DNA of 64,000 nt, taken from positions 124,001 to 188,000 of the forward strand of contig NZ_JACDXX010000008.1 of assembly GCF_020539525.1 (NCBI RefSeq), read 5' to 3'. Of the stretch, positions 53,015-62,780 are shown piece after piece. Made by a program: the position numbers and the translations under genes. Every line of letters begins with the position of its first letter. Position 1 is the first letter of the stretch. The notes under the pieces are model-generated. The model had not been told where the DNA came from. It saw only the letters and a program-made list of their open reading frames with translations, and did not search any database. The DNA comes from Pseudogemmobacter faecipullorum. GTDB taxonomy: Bacteria; Pseudomonadota; Alphaproteobacteria; Rhodobacterales; Rhodobacteraceae.

Positions 53015-53030
53015 GTTGACAGCTGTCAAC
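53015..53030. promoter_or_regulatory. parS centromere site 2
   Basis: GTTGACAGCTGTCAAC, identical to the site before repC, located 25 bp after the repC stop. Two identical sites flanking repC give RepB a nucleation point on each side of the initiator gene. Confidence 0.8.
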
Positions 53031-53107
53031 TTTCTCGCTTCTTTGCCCGAAATGCCGGGCATGCGGCCTGCGAAACCTCAGCCTTTCTCTACAGGGGGCA
53101 GCGTAAG

Positions 53108-54211
53108 ATGAGACGAGAGGGTCACAGCAGAACGGCCGGGCTTGCATCGGGCAAAAAACCGCCGCATTCAGAGCGGGTGACATCAGAAACCGCCCCCCTC
53201 CGCCCTTCGCTGACAGCTCTCGGCTGGTCAAACTTCTTTGCCGAACAGATCACGGCGGCGGAGACCGGGCTTATAGCGCTGCGGATCTCTTCGGTGCATC
53301 GGGCCCGGATGGGGGCGCAGTCGGATCAGGGGCCTCTGCGACTGAACCTGCCGCCAAAGACCAATACTGCCGATTATGCGGTGGGTGACTGGGTGCTGGC
53401 CGAGCCGGAAAGCCATCTGCTGATCCGCCGGCTGGAGCGTAGCAGCCTGTTGCAGCGCCGCACCGAGGGGGCGCGGTTTCAGCAGCTGATCGCGGCCAAT
53501 GTCGATACGCTTTTCATCGTCACCTCCTGCAATGACGATCTCAACCCGGCCCGGCTCGAACGCTATCTGGCTCTGGCCAATGAGGCGGGAACCGAGCCGC
53601 TGATCATTCTGACCAAAGCCGATCAGGTCCAGGATCCCGAGAGCTACCGGGCCCGGGTCACCGGATTGCAGCGCGGGCTGCAGGTGGTGACGCTTGACGG
53701 CACCTCGCCCGAAGCCCGCCGGATCCTCTCGCCCTGGTGCGGGCCGGGGCAGACGGTGGCGCTGGTCGGCTCTTCCGGAGTGGGCAAATCCTCGCTCCTG
53801 AATACGCTTACTGAAAAGCGTGGCGCCGAGGCGCAGCTGACCGGCTCGATCCGCGAGGATGATGCCAAAGGCCGCCATACCACCACTTCGCGCTCGCTGC
53901 ATGCGATTGCCGGCGGTGGCACGGTGATTGATACGCCCGGCATCCGCACCCTGCATGTCAGCGATATTTCGGTCGGGCTTGAGGTGTTGTTCGCCGAGAT
54001 CACCGAACTGGCGCCGCAATGCCGTTTTCGCGACTGCAGCCATGCGCATGAGCCGGGCTGCGCGGTTCAGGCGGCGGTGAAAGCCGGAGATCTGGACCCG
54101 GCGCGGCTGGATCGCTGGCGTAAGTTATTGGAAGAAAACACAGAAAATACCCCCATTATGACCGGGCCAAGGGGCAATCGGGTGGTGAAACCGGCCGGAA
54201 AGCGGCGCTGA
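53108..54211 (+). CDS. rsgA: ribosome small subunit-dependent GTPase A
   Basis: A 367-residue circularly permuted GTPase. An OB-fold N-terminal domain contains LTALGWSNFFAEQ. G4 is ILTKADQV, G1 LVGSSGVGKSSLLNTL, the switch region DDAKGRHTTTSRSLH and G3 DTPGIRTL. The C-terminal Zn knuckle is CRFRDCSHAHEPGCAV. It assists 30S subunit maturation in the cytoplasm. Its location directly behind a plasmid repC is unusual; it may be a second copy or show chromid character. The start at 53108 is uncertain. Confidence 0.9.
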   Translation: MRREGHSRTAGLASGKKPPHSERVTSETAPLRPSLTALGWSNFFAEQITAAETGLIALRISSVHRARMGAQSDQGPLRLNLPPKTNTADYAVGDWVLAEPESHLLIRRLERSSLLQRRTEGARFQQLIAANVDTLFIVTSCNDDLNPARLERYLALANEAGTEPLIILTKADQVQDPESYRARVTGLQRGLQVVTLDGTSPEARRILSPWCGPGQTVALVGSSGVGKSSLLNTLTEKRGAEAQLTGSIREDDAKGRHTTTSRSLHAIAGGGTVIDTPGIRTLHVSDISVGLEVLFAEITELAPQCRFRDCSHAHEPGCAVQAAVKAGDLDPARLDRWRKLLEENTENTPIMTGPRGNRVVKPAGKRR

Positions 54212-54219
54212 GCCCCGGT

Positions 54220-55773
54220 TCAGCCGGTTTTCTGCTCGCGGCTGAGAGTTTCGCTGATCGCGCGGGCCTGACGCAGGGCCAGCGCGGCAATGGTCAGGCT
54301 GGGATTGACCGCCATTGAAGTGGCAAAGGCCGAGGCATCGGCGATCCAGAGATTTTTCATGCCGTGAATGCGGCCCCGGGCATCGGTGACCGAGGTTTCG
54401 GGGCTGTGGCCCATGCCAAGGGTGCCACAGGGATGGCCAAGGTTGGGCTCGGCCAGATCGGAGAGAAAGACCGGCCGCATGCCGCGAAAGGCGCGGCGGA
54501 TCTGGCGGCGGAACTGCGCGCGCCTCGCATGGGCCTCGGGCGGGACCGAATAGTGAAAGGCGATGCGGCGCGGTGCTTCGGGGGAGAAGAGCAGCCGGTT
54601 TTCCAGGCTGGGGAAATCCTCCATCTGGCCGTCAAACAGCGCGGCATTGCCGAGCAGCTGGCTGATCAGCCAGGCCGGAATGCGCAGCGACTGCCGGATC
54701 AGCGGCGAGTGCCAGCCACGCCCGAGCGCGCCCATACGCAGGAAATGCAGCATCTCGCCGAAAGAGATTTTAATGCCCATCGACTGCACCATGCCGAGCC
54801 GCTGGCCCTCAAACCGGTAAAAATCGCGAAAGGCGAGGGTTTTCGAGATTTCGGCCGTGCCTGCGCGGCCTGGCCAGACCATGAAACGCTGCGAATAGTG
54901 AAACATCAGCCGCCGGCCAACCAGATCATGGCGATTGCCGATGCCCTGAGGCCAGGCCTGACTGACCGAGGCGCGCAGCAGTCCGGGCGAGGCATAGGCC
55001 CCGGCGGCCAGAATGACATGACGGGCGCTGACGCGGTGGCTTTTGCCCTGATGCTGATAGTCGACGCCACTGATCTGATCGGCCCCGGCTTCAAACCGGG
55101 TGACTGCGGCCCGGGTCAGCAGCCGGACATTGCCGGTGGCGAGGGCGGGCTCGATCCCGGCCGAGCGGCCATCCATTTTGCAGGCGAGGGGGCATTTGCG
55201 GCCATAGCAGGATTGACAGCCGGGCAGACAGGCGGTGCCGGAATGCAGCCGGTAGGGATGCATGCCATTGGCCTCCAGCCGGCGGATCACCCGCTGATCT
55301 GAGGCCGAGAGCGCGGGCGGCGGGCGCAGGGCAGGGCAGGGGCGCGGGTCGAGCGGATCGGGGCTGCCGCAGACCTGAAAGCGGCGCTGCGCCTCGTCAT
55401 ACCAGGGGGCAAGATCGGGCCAGCTGAGCGGCCAGCCCGGTGAGATGCCGCCTTCGATCGGGCCGATCTCATCGGCGGAGGGGCGCTCGAGCGTGGCGGC
55501 ATAGAACACCGATGTGCCGCCGATGCCGCAGCCGAGCGGTGCGTGAAAGCTGCCGGAGCGCCCCTCGACCTCGGCCTCTACCCGGTCGGGCCAGGCGCCG
55601 TTCTGCAGCCGCTCTTCGGGGTCTTCTGCCAGGCTCAGCTGGCTGGTATCGCCGCGCGACCCGGCTTCGCCTGCCTCAAGCACCAGGACTTTATGCCCCG
55701 CCTCGCCAAGCGCGCGGGCGGCGGTGCCGCCGCCGATGCCGCTGCCAATAATGACACAATCGAAATCCGGCAT
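54220..55773 (-). CDS. GMC family oxidoreductase
   Basis: A 517-residue FAD-dependent glucose-methanol-choline oxidoreductase. FAD motif FDCVIIGSGIGGGTAARAL, GCGIGGTSVFYAATLERPS, signature VILAAGAYASPGLLRAS, and the C-terminal GHPCGTLGMG with SMAVNPSLTIAAL near the active-site His/Asn. A Cys-rich insert (CLPGCQSCYGRKCPLAC) may bind a metal or form disulfides; it occurs in a subgroup of bacterial GMC enzymes. AGGTG lies 6 bases before the ATG at 55773. Substrate unknown. It converges on rsgA with an 8-bp gap. Confidence 0.85.
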   Translation of the reverse strand: MPDFDCVIIGSGIGGGTAARALGEAGHKVLVLEAGEAGSRGDTSQLSLAEDPEERLQNGAWPDRVEAEVEGRSGSFHAPLGCGIGGTSVFYAATLERPSADEIGPIEGGISPGWPLSWPDLAPWYDEAQRRFQVCGSPDPLDPRPCPALRPPPALSASDQRVIRRLEANGMHPYRLHSGTACLPGCQSCYGRKCPLACKMDGRSAGIEPALATGNVRLLTRAAVTRFEAGADQISGVDYQHQGKSHRVSARHVILAAGAYASPGLLRASVSQAWPQGIGNRHDLVGRRLMFHYSQRFMVWPGRAGTAEISKTLAFRDFYRFEGQRLGMVQSMGIKISFGEMLHFLRMGALGRGWHSPLIRQSLRIPAWLISQLLGNAALFDGQMEDFPSLENRLLFSPEAPRRIAFHYSVPPEAHARRAQFRRQIRRAFRGMRPVFLSDLAEPNLGHPCGTLGMGHSPETSVTDARGRIHGMKNLWIADASAFATSMAVNPSLTIAALALRQARAISETLSREQKTG

Positions 55774-56361
55774 TGCGGGCACCTGTGCGAAAGGCAGCGG
55801 CGACAGATCGGGAAAGGCTGCAGAATGCCTGAGCCGGGGCAGGGCCGTAAACCACGTTCTGAAGCGGCTGCTGTTTCACGCCGATGCCCGCGGGATTATG
55901 ACATCAGATATACAGGGCCGGGTGGTTGTATGCGGGCTGCAAAGCCAGGGCTCAAACGATCGCTCCGGCCAGGGAAGGGGCCGTCAGCCTGCGGACAGCG
56001 GGTTCAGAGAAAAGGGCCTGACGTGATCCCCGGGGGCTTGGGCCTGCTGCCTGACGCGGCTGCAGGCGCTGAATGACAATCCCAGCGCTGCCCCGGAGCT
56101 GGGGAGGCGGCTATTCTGCAGATTTTGAGGCAGGGTCCGGTCGCTGCGGCCCGGCGATCCGGGGCCTGGCCATCAGCTGAACGCTTTTGGCCATGCCTCA
56201 GAGGGGCTGAAGGCGGGGGCCGGGGCGCGCTGGCGTTGCTGTGTCCCTGAGGCGAGGGCCGGGCTGCAATCGAGATGCGTGACCTGGTTAATGCAAAAGA
56301 TTAAAAATGGTCTTTAAGCTGCTCTGATCACTTATTTTTCTGCCATATCATCTGCCGCGTC
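55774..56361. other. 588-bp intergenic region
   Basis: No supportable gene. The open frames here are antisense or out of frame with no recognisable domain. The stretch at 56,283-56,345 is AT-rich, with AAAGA-N10-TCTTT (56299-56318), and may contain a terminator-like element for the LysR gene that ends at 56362. Confidence 0.5.
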
Positions 56362-57291
56362 TCAGGGGCTGCCAAACACCCGCGCGCTCTGCCCCTTGAC
56401 CCAGTTTCGCGCGAACTGGACGAAAGCGCCATGCAGCCGGGTGCTTTTCACCCCGCGCGTGGATAAAAGCCCCAGCCGCAGCACGCTGTCAGTGCCGGTC
56501 AGCGGGATGAACCGCATCGGCGTGCCATCCGGGGCGACATTGCGGTTCGGGCGCATATTGACGATGGAATAGCCAAAGCCATTGGCCACCAGGCTGCGCA
56601 TCACCGCCATATCCCGGGTGCGTTCGGCGACATTGGCATGCAGCCCGGCCCGGGTGAAGAAAGACAGGAAATAATCCGTACTCAGCGGCAGATCGAGCAG
56701 CACCATCGGATGCGGCGCCAGCTCATCGACCGTGACCTCGCTTTTGGCCGCGAGCGGATGATGCTCGGCCAGCGCCACCAGCGGCGGCATTTCAATGAGG
56801 GAATCAAAGACCAGATCGCGCGGCAGGCTGAGGTCATAGGTGAGGGCGAGATCAATTCTGGCCTGACGCAGCAGGCTGAACAATTCGGGCTGATCGGCCT
56901 CGGTCTGACTGATGCGCACCTCGCTATAGGTCTCGACAAAGCCGCGCCGCAGCCCGGGAAGCAGCACCTGGGCAAAGGTGCTGAGGCAGCCCACCGCCAG
57001 CGGACCGCGCACAAAGCCCGAGAGATCCCCGGCCAGATCGCGCAGGCCTGCGGCTTTTTGCAAAACCTCGCGCGCTTCGGCGATGATCTTCAGCCCGGCC
57101 GGGGTCGGGCTGAGCCCCTGGGCATGGTGGCGTACGAAAAGCCTGAGACCCAGTTCCTGTTCGAGCTGCGAAATTCCGGCCGAGATCGAGGGGGAAGAGA
57201 CATTCACCCGCTGCGACGCCGCAGCGATGCTGCCGGTTTCGCCCACGGCCACGAAATATTCCAGCTGACGCAGCGTATAGCGAAGTGGCAT
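56362..57291 (-). CDS. LysR family transcriptional regulator
   Basis: A 309-residue LysR protein. HTH region LRQLEYFVAVGETGSIAAAS and SISAGISQLEQELGLRLFVR; effector domain of normal length (VGCLSTFAQVLLPGLRRGF, then MVLLDLPLSTDYFLSFF). It is divergent from the flavin monooxygenase gene, so it most likely controls that gene and itself. A GAAAT-N4-ATTTC palindrome lies between them. Confidence 0.88.
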   Translation of the reverse strand: MPLRYTLRQLEYFVAVGETGSIAAASQRVNVSSPSISAGISQLEQELGLRLFVRHHAQGLSPTPAGLKIIAEAREVLQKAAGLRDLAGDLSGFVRGPLAVGCLSTFAQVLLPGLRRGFVETYSEVRISQTEADQPELFSLLRQARIDLALTYDLSLPRDLVFDSLIEMPPLVALAEHHPLAAKSEVTVDELAPHPMVLLDLPLSTDYFLSFFTRAGLHANVAERTRDMAVMRSLVANGFGYSIVNMRPNRNVAPDGTPMRFIPLTGTDSVLRLGLLSTRGVKSTRLHGAFVQFARNWVKGQSARVFGSP

Positions 57292-57426
57292 TCAGATCCC
57301 TGTTCCAGGCCCTCCGCAGCGGTTCTGCCAGGGCTGGTGCCACGCTCGGCGGTGCAGAAGGCGCTGTCAATGGATACTGCGGCGCGGCGGGGGCAATGCT
57401 TTGCGAATGCCTAAGCCCTGCTGCAT

Positions 57427-57440
57427 GAAATCGTAATTTC
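57427..57440. promoter_or_regulatory. probable LysR binding palindrome
   Basis: GAAATCGTAATTTC (arms GAAAT and ATTTC) lies in the 235-bp region between the LysR gene and the monooxygenase gene, 87 bp before the latter. Size and place fit a LysR recognition half of the T-N11-A kind. Confidence 0.45.
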
Positions 57441-57526
57441 CGGGGCAGGGGGGCCAGGACTAGGGTCGGCCAGAATGGTGCCGGATTGCGGCGCCGGCCT
57501 GCCCTGACAGCCTGGAAGGATAGCTG

Positions 57527-58816
57527 ATGAGCGTAGAAACCATCGACACGCTGGTGATCGGCGCCGGTCAGGCCGGCATTGCGATGAGCGAGCATCTGAG
57601 CGCGGCGGCGATCCCGCATCTGGTGATCGAGCGCGACCGTATTGCCGGGCGCTGGCGCAATGCCCGCTGGGATTCGCTGGTGGCGAATGGCCCGGCCTGG
57701 CATGACCGCTTTCCGGGGCTGGAGTTTGAGGGAGATCCCGGGGCTTTCGTGGCCAAGGATAAAGTGGCCGATTATTTTGAAAGCTATGTGCAGAAGTTCA
57801 GCCTGCCGGTGCGCTGCGGCATTGCGGTCGGGCGACTTGAGCCAGAACAGGGCGGGCCGGGCTACCGCGTTGCCACTTCGGCCGGCGAGATCCTTGCCGG
57901 GCGGGTGGTGGTGGCGACCGGGGCGTTTCAGCTGCCGGTGATCCCGCCGGTCCTCGCGCCGCGCGAGGGGCTGAACCAGATCCATTCGGCGCAGTATTTT
58001 AACCCCGGACAACTGCCGCAAGGTGCGGTTCTGGTGGTGGGGGCGGGCTCTTCCGGGGTGCAGATCGCTGATGAGCTGAATCGGGCGGGGCGGCGCGTCT
58101 ATCTGTCGGTCGGCGCGCATGAGCGCCCGCCGCGCGCCTATCGCGGCCGCGATTTCTGCTGGTGGCTGGGGGTGCTGGGCAAATGGGATATGCCGGCCCC
58201 CGCGCCGGGAACGGCGCATGTGACGATTGCGGTCAGTGGCGCGCGGGGCGGCGAGACCATTGATTTCCGGCGGCTGGCGCTGGAGGGGATCACCCTACTT
58301 GGGATGACCGGAGCGGAAGCGGGCGGCAGGCTGAGCTTTGGGGATGATCTGGTGCAGAACCTGAACCGCGGCGATGCCAGTCTTTTTGCGCTGCTTGATG
58401 AAGCCGATGCCTATGTCAGCCGCCAGGGGCTGGATCTGCCCCTGGATCCCCAGGCGCGCCAGCGTTTCCCCGATGCCGCCTGTGTGCGTGAGCCGATCCG
58501 CGCACTTGATCTCGCCGCCGAAGGCATCACCAGCGTGATCTGGGCCACCGGCTACCGGGCGGATTACAGCTGGATTGCGGCAGATGCCTTTGATGCGGCG
58601 GGCCGGCCGCTGCACAGCCGTGGCGTCTCGGCCCAGCCGGGGCTTTATTTCCTCGGCCTGCCCTGGCAGTCGCGCCGTGGCTCAAGCTTTATCTGGGGGG
58701 TCTGGCATGATGCAAAATATATTGCCGATCAGATCGCTATTCAGCGCAGCTATATGGCGCATCACCATGCGCAGAGCGGCGAGGCCCCTCGGCTGATGCC
58801 AGATCGCCGGGGGTGA
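57527..58816 (+). CDS. flavin-containing NAD(P)H-dependent monooxygenase-like protein
   Basis: A 429-residue FAD/NAD(P)-binding protein. FAD motif LVIGAGQAGIAMSEHL, the second Rossmann motif VLVVGAGSSGVQIADELN, and VIWATGYRADYSW near the end (the ATG motif of flavin monooxygenases). The FMO/Baeyer-Villiger fingerprint is weak, so it belongs to the YUC/CzcO-like branch. It is divergent from a LysR regulator. The substrate (amine, sulfide, indole or similar) is not evident. Confidence 0.82.
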   Translation: MSVETIDTLVIGAGQAGIAMSEHLSAAAIPHLVIERDRIAGRWRNARWDSLVANGPAWHDRFPGLEFEGDPGAFVAKDKVADYFESYVQKFSLPVRCGIAVGRLEPEQGGPGYRVATSAGEILAGRVVVATGAFQLPVIPPVLAPREGLNQIHSAQYFNPGQLPQGAVLVVGAGSSGVQIADELNRAGRRVYLSVGAHERPPRAYRGRDFCWWLGVLGKWDMPAPAPGTAHVTIAVSGARGGETIDFRRLALEGITLLGMTGAEAGGRLSFGDDLVQNLNRGDASLFALLDEADAYVSRQGLDLPLDPQARQRFPDAACVREPIRALDLAAEGITSVIWATGYRADYSWIAADAFDAAGRPLHSRGVSAQPGLYFLGLPWQSRRGSSFIWGVWHDAKYIADQIAIQRSYMAHHHAQSGEAPRLMPDRRG

Positions 58817-58875
58817 GGCAGGGGGCAGGGGGGAGCGCGGCAAGAGCTGCAGGGCAGGGGGCAGCCCTGCCATCT

Positions 58876-59571
58876 TCAGCGCAGCGGCCCGACCTGGCCG
58901 GTTTCGGTGATGATATAATCCATCGCAATATCGTGGGGCTGCGGAAAAATGGTGGCGAGCTTTGCCGATGACAGGCCGACGCCCACCACCACCGGCTTTC
59001 TGCCCCTCGCCCGGCAGGCAGCGAGGGTGCGGTCGAAATATCCGCCGCCATAGCCGAGGCGATAGCCCTCGCTTTGCCAGCCGACCAGCGGCGCCAGCAT
59101 GAAATCGGGATCGGCCTCTGCCGTGCTTTCGGGCACGAGGATGTTCCAGTGGCCCCGGATCATCGGCGCCCCGGGATGCCAGGGGCGAAAGATCAGCGGC
59201 CTGGCAATGGTCTCGACCACCGGCAGCGCCGCCTGCGCCCCGCGTGCGCTCAGCGATCCAAGCCAGAAGCGCAGATCGGGCTCGGATTTTATCGGCCAGT
59301 AGCCGGAGATCACTTTGCCTGTGAGATCGGGAAAGAGCTCCTCCAGCAGGCGGTCCAGCCCATGGGCGATGGCGGTGGCAATTGCGGCGCGCGCGCTGCT
59401 GCTGATGGCGGCGCGGGCCGCGAGCAGGCTGCTGCGCTGTGCTTTGCGCCAGCGCATGACATCGGTGGCCTGTTGCGGCTCGACCGCCAGCGGATCGAAA
59501 TAATCCGGCGCGATCTCAGCGGCGAGGCAGGGCGGCGAGGCAGGGGAGCGCGCCTCTGGTCTGGAAGTCAT
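58876..59571 (-). CDS. 5-formyltetrahydrofolate cyclo-ligase family protein
   Basis: A 231-residue protein. The C-terminal signature LGYGGGYFDRTLAACRA and the middle motif SGYWPIKSEPDLRFWL are those of 5-formyl-THF cyclo-ligase, which makes 5,10-methenyl-THF with ATP. The protein is longer than the usual 180-200 residues owing to an N-terminal extension of about 35 residues, so a later start is possible, but DYFDPLAVEPQQATDVMRWR looks conserved in related proteins. On plasmids it often accompanies one-carbon catabolism. Confidence 0.83.
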   Translation of the reverse strand: MTSRPEARSPASPPCLAAEIAPDYFDPLAVEPQQATDVMRWRKAQRSSLLAARAAISSSARAAIATAIAHGLDRLLEELFPDLTGKVISGYWPIKSEPDLRFWLGSLSARGAQAALPVVETIARPLIFRPWHPGAPMIRGHWNILVPESTAEADPDFMLAPLVGWQSEGYRLGYGGGYFDRTLAACRARGRKPVVVGVGLSSAKLATIFPQPHDIAMDYIITETGQVGPLR

Positions 59572-59914
59572 GACATTTCCCTTTGCGAAAACACCGGGAG
59601 GAACACAGGCCGTGCCTGGCTATTATGCCATGGTTTCGGGATTTCGGCAGGGGTTTTGACGCGCCGGGCGGCTGCTGTGTGCCTGGCACGGGGGGCAGAG
59701 GCGGCAGCCAGTGCCGCAGCCCCAATCCGGCACCGGCACGGCCGAGGCCGGGATGTGAGCGGCAGATCCGCGGTTCAGGCCTGGCAGAGCGTCCCGGCTT
59801 CTCTGCCAGGTTCTGCGCCGGGCCTGCCGGGTCGGGCCGCGAATGAGCGCTCCGGCGCCCGCAACGCTGCGCGCCGGTTTGGCGCAACAGGCGCGGCTCT
59901 GGCAGGGTGATCGC
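59572..59914. other. 343-bp intergenic region, nothing recognised
   Basis: GC-rich stretch between two minus-strand genes. I see no gene, no strong hairpin and no clear promoter motif apart from what must drive the cyclo-ligase gene at its left end. Confidence 0.45.
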
Positions 59915-61528
59915 TCAACGGGCCGAAGCGCTGATCATCGCCGCGGCTTTTTCTGCCAGCATCATCACCGGCGCATTGATATTGCCCGAGGTGATATTGG
60001 GGAAAACCGAGGCATCGGCCACCCGCAGCCCGCGGATGCCATGCACGCGCAGCTCGGCATCCACCACCGCGCGCGAGGGATCCGGCCCCATCGTGCAGCT
60101 GCCGCAGAGGTGATAGATCGAGCCGCCCTGCTCGCGCAGATAATCGAGCATCTCGCTGTCGCTGGCGGTCTGCAGACCGGGGCTGACCTCTTCAACCGTG
60201 ATCGCCTTCAGCGCCGGGGCCTGCATGAACCGCCGGATCAGGCGGCTGGCCTCAATCACCTCGCGCTGGTCGCGCTCGGTGGCGAGGTAATTGGGCCGGA
60301 TCAGCGGGGCAGCACGCGGATCGGCCGAGGCAAGTGAGATCCGGCCCCGGCTTTGCGGGCGGCAGGCGTTGAAGGCCAGCAGGAAGCCCGGATAGGGTTC
60401 GGGCTCCAGCTTTGCTTTGACGCTGGGCGGGATGCGGTAGGACATCGGGTTGAAATAGAGCTGAATATTCGGCGCATCCACCGCCGAAGCGGTGCGGAAG
60501 AAGCCGCCGGCCTGATTGACGCTGAGCGCCAGCGGCCCCGAGCGCGCCAGCAGATAGCGCATTCCGGCCCGCAGTTTCCCCCACCAGGGCCGCAGCTCAT
60601 CATTCAGCGTTGGCAGGGTCGAGCGGTAATAATAGCTGGCGCAGAGATGGTCCTGCAGCCCCTGGCCCACGGCGGGCAGCGCGGCCCTGAGCGCGATGCC
60701 ATGGCGCGCCAGCTCCTCAGGGTCGCCGATCCCCGACAGCATCAGCAATTTGGGCGAGCCGACAGCCCCGGCCGAGAGGATCACCTCGCGCGCCGCGCTC
60801 AGCTGCTCTGGGCCGTCGGGGGTCTGGAGTTCGACGCCCGTCGCGCGGCCGGTGTCATCGATCAGGATCCGCGTCACCTCGGCCCGCAGCCGCAGCGTCA
60901 GATTGGGGCGTTTCAGCGCCGGGGTGAGATAGGTTTTCGAACTGGACTGGCGTTTGCCCCGGGCGATATTGGTCTCATAGATCCCCGCGCCCTCAAAATC
61001 GGCGCCGTTGAAATCATCGCTGAGCGGCAGATCCAGCTCGCGCGCGGCCTGCAGGAAGTGATCACAGATCGGATGGGTCTGTCCCTTCATCGGCGTGATG
61101 CCGACCGGGCCGCTGGCGCCATGCCATTCCGTCTCGCCCGCCGGATGCTGTTCCAGCTTTCTGAACCAGGGCAGGACATCGTCATAGCCCCAGCCCGGAT
61201 TGCCCGCCGCCTTCCAGTCGTCGAAATCCTGGCGCTGGCCACGCACCCAGATCATCGCATTGATCGAGCCCGACCCGCCCTGGACCTTGCCGCGGGGGGT
61301 GTAAATTTTCCGCCCGGCCATGCCCGCTTCCGGCTCGGTCGAATACATCCAGTTGGTCTCGGGGTTAAAATAATTCCGGGCATAGCCCGCCGGAATGTCA
61401 AACCAGAAGGAGCGGTCGCTGCCGCCGGCTTCGAGCAGCAGGACGCGGGTCTTCGGGTCCTGGCTCAGCCGGGCGGCGAGGATCGAACCGGCCGAGCCCG
61501 CGCCGATGATGATGTAATCGTAAGTCAT
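59915..61528 (-). CDS. GMC family oxidoreductase (choline/alcohol dehydrogenase type)
   Basis: A 537-residue BetA-like flavoprotein. FAD motif YIIIGAGSAGSILAARLS, signature 1 GKVQGGSGSINAMIWVRG, signature 2 GAVGSPKLLMLSGIG and the active-site region SIYHLCGSCTMGPDPSRAVV (His) with SGNINAPVMMLAEKAA (Asn). The full length is present. It lies next to decayed sugar-acid genes (enolase-superfamily pseudogene, truncated lactaldehyde-type dehydrogenase), so it may have oxidised a polyol or sugar alcohol for that lost pathway. Confidence 0.87.
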   Translation of the reverse strand: MTYDYIIIGAGSAGSILAARLSQDPKTRVLLLEAGGSDRSFWFDIPAGYARNYFNPETNWMYSTEPEAGMAGRKIYTPRGKVQGGSGSINAMIWVRGQRQDFDDWKAAGNPGWGYDDVLPWFRKLEQHPAGETEWHGASGPVGITPMKGQTHPICDHFLQAARELDLPLSDDFNGADFEGAGIYETNIARGKRQSSSKTYLTPALKRPNLTLRLRAEVTRILIDDTGRATGVELQTPDGPEQLSAAREVILSAGAVGSPKLLMLSGIGDPEELARHGIALRAALPAVGQGLQDHLCASYYYRSTLPTLNDELRPWWGKLRAGMRYLLARSGPLALSVNQAGGFFRTASAVDAPNIQLYFNPMSYRIPPSVKAKLEPEPYPGFLLAFNACRPQSRGRISLASADPRAAPLIRPNYLATERDQREVIEASRLIRRFMQAPALKAITVEEVSPGLQTASDSEMLDYLREQGGSIYHLCGSCTMGPDPSRAVVDAELRVHGIRGLRVADASVFPNITSGNINAPVMMLAEKAAAMISASAR

Positions 61529-61531
61529 GGG

Positions 61532-62770
61532 TCAGGCCTTCGCCGGGGGTTCTTTCCAGGAGGTATCGGACTGGGCTTTGAAATCATGCGGCGCCTCCCA
61601 CATCGAAAGATGCAGGCGTTTGTCGCTATAGGGCGAATGCGCCTCGATCACCTCGCGGTTGAGCGTGATCCCAAGGCCCGGCTTGCCGGAGGGGATGATC
61701 CAGCCATCGGACCAGGTCAGGCCTTCCTCCAGCACTTCGGCATGGAAGCCATCCCAGCGCCGGATGCTTTCCTGGACGAGGAAGTTCGGGGTTGCGGCGG
61801 CCAGCTGAATACTGGCCGCCGCCCCCACCGGCCCGTTATAGAGATGCGGCGCAATCTGGGCGTAATGCACCTCGGCCAGAGCCGCGACCTTTTTGCCCTC
61901 GAGAATGCCACCGACCCGGCCAAGGTTCATCTGCAGGATCGAGGCGCCGTTATTGCGCAACAGGTCGTGGAATTAATATTTCGTGGTCAGCCGCTCACCG
62001 GCTGCGATCGGGATCGAGGTGTGATCCGCGACGCGGCCCATAGCCTCGCTCTGGCCCGGCGGCACCGGCTCCTCGAACCACAAAGGATCATATTGCTCGA
62101 GCCGTCGCGCCAGCCGGATCGCGCCGGAGACCGTCATCTGGCCATGGGTGCCGAACAGCAGGTCGCAGCGATTTCCCACCGCCTCGCGGATGCGGCGGCA
62201 GAAGGTTTCGGAGCGCTCCATCTCTTCGAGCGAGAGCTGATGCCCGCCCATCACCGTATAGGGCCCTGCGGGGTCGAACTTCAGCGCGGTGAAGCCCTGT
62301 TCCATATATTCGAGCGCGCAGTCGACGCTGAGTTCGATATTGGAATAATCGTGCTCGCCCCTGGCGTTCTTTGGATAAAGATAGGTATAGGAGCGCAGCT
62401 TTTCATGCAGGCGGCCGCCGATCAGCTCATAGACCGGCTTGCCCGCCGCCTTGCCGATAATATCCCAGCAGGCCATTTCCAGCCCCGAGACAATGCCCAT
62501 CATCGTCAGATCGGGACGCTGGGTGAAGCCGCTGGAATAGGCGCGGCGGAAGAATTTTTCGATATGATGCGGATCTTCGCCAGCGAGCAGGCGATCAAAC
62601 ACATCCTGGATCGCCGGGACCATCACCTTTGGATGAAAGGTGGCGGCATAGACCTCGCCCACCCCCTCGATCCCGTCATCGGTCTTCAGGGTGACGAAAA
62701 TCCAGTACATGCCGCCGATATGCGGCGGGGGTACGGCGACGATATCAGTTTTAACGGATACGAGTTTCAC
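61532..62770 (-). pseudogene. mandelate racemase/muconate lactonizing enzyme family (sugar-acid dehydratase-like), interrupted by an in-frame stop
   Basis: Two pieces in the same frame make one enolase-superfamily protein of about 410 residues. The N-terminal capping domain and half of the barrel (61973-62770) contain GTHGQMTVSGAIRLARRLE and PLWFEEPVPPGQ with metal-ligand residues. The rest (61532-61972) contains GRVGGILEGKKVAALAEVHY and QIAPHLYNGP. A TAA at 61975-61973 lies between GERLTTKY and FHDLLRNNG, where GAA (Glu) is expected in family members (GERLTxxxEF). A single base change would restore the gene. It sits between a GMC dehydrogenase and a lactaldehyde-type dehydrogenase. Confidence 0.85.
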
Positions 62771-62780
62771 AGATCGCTCC

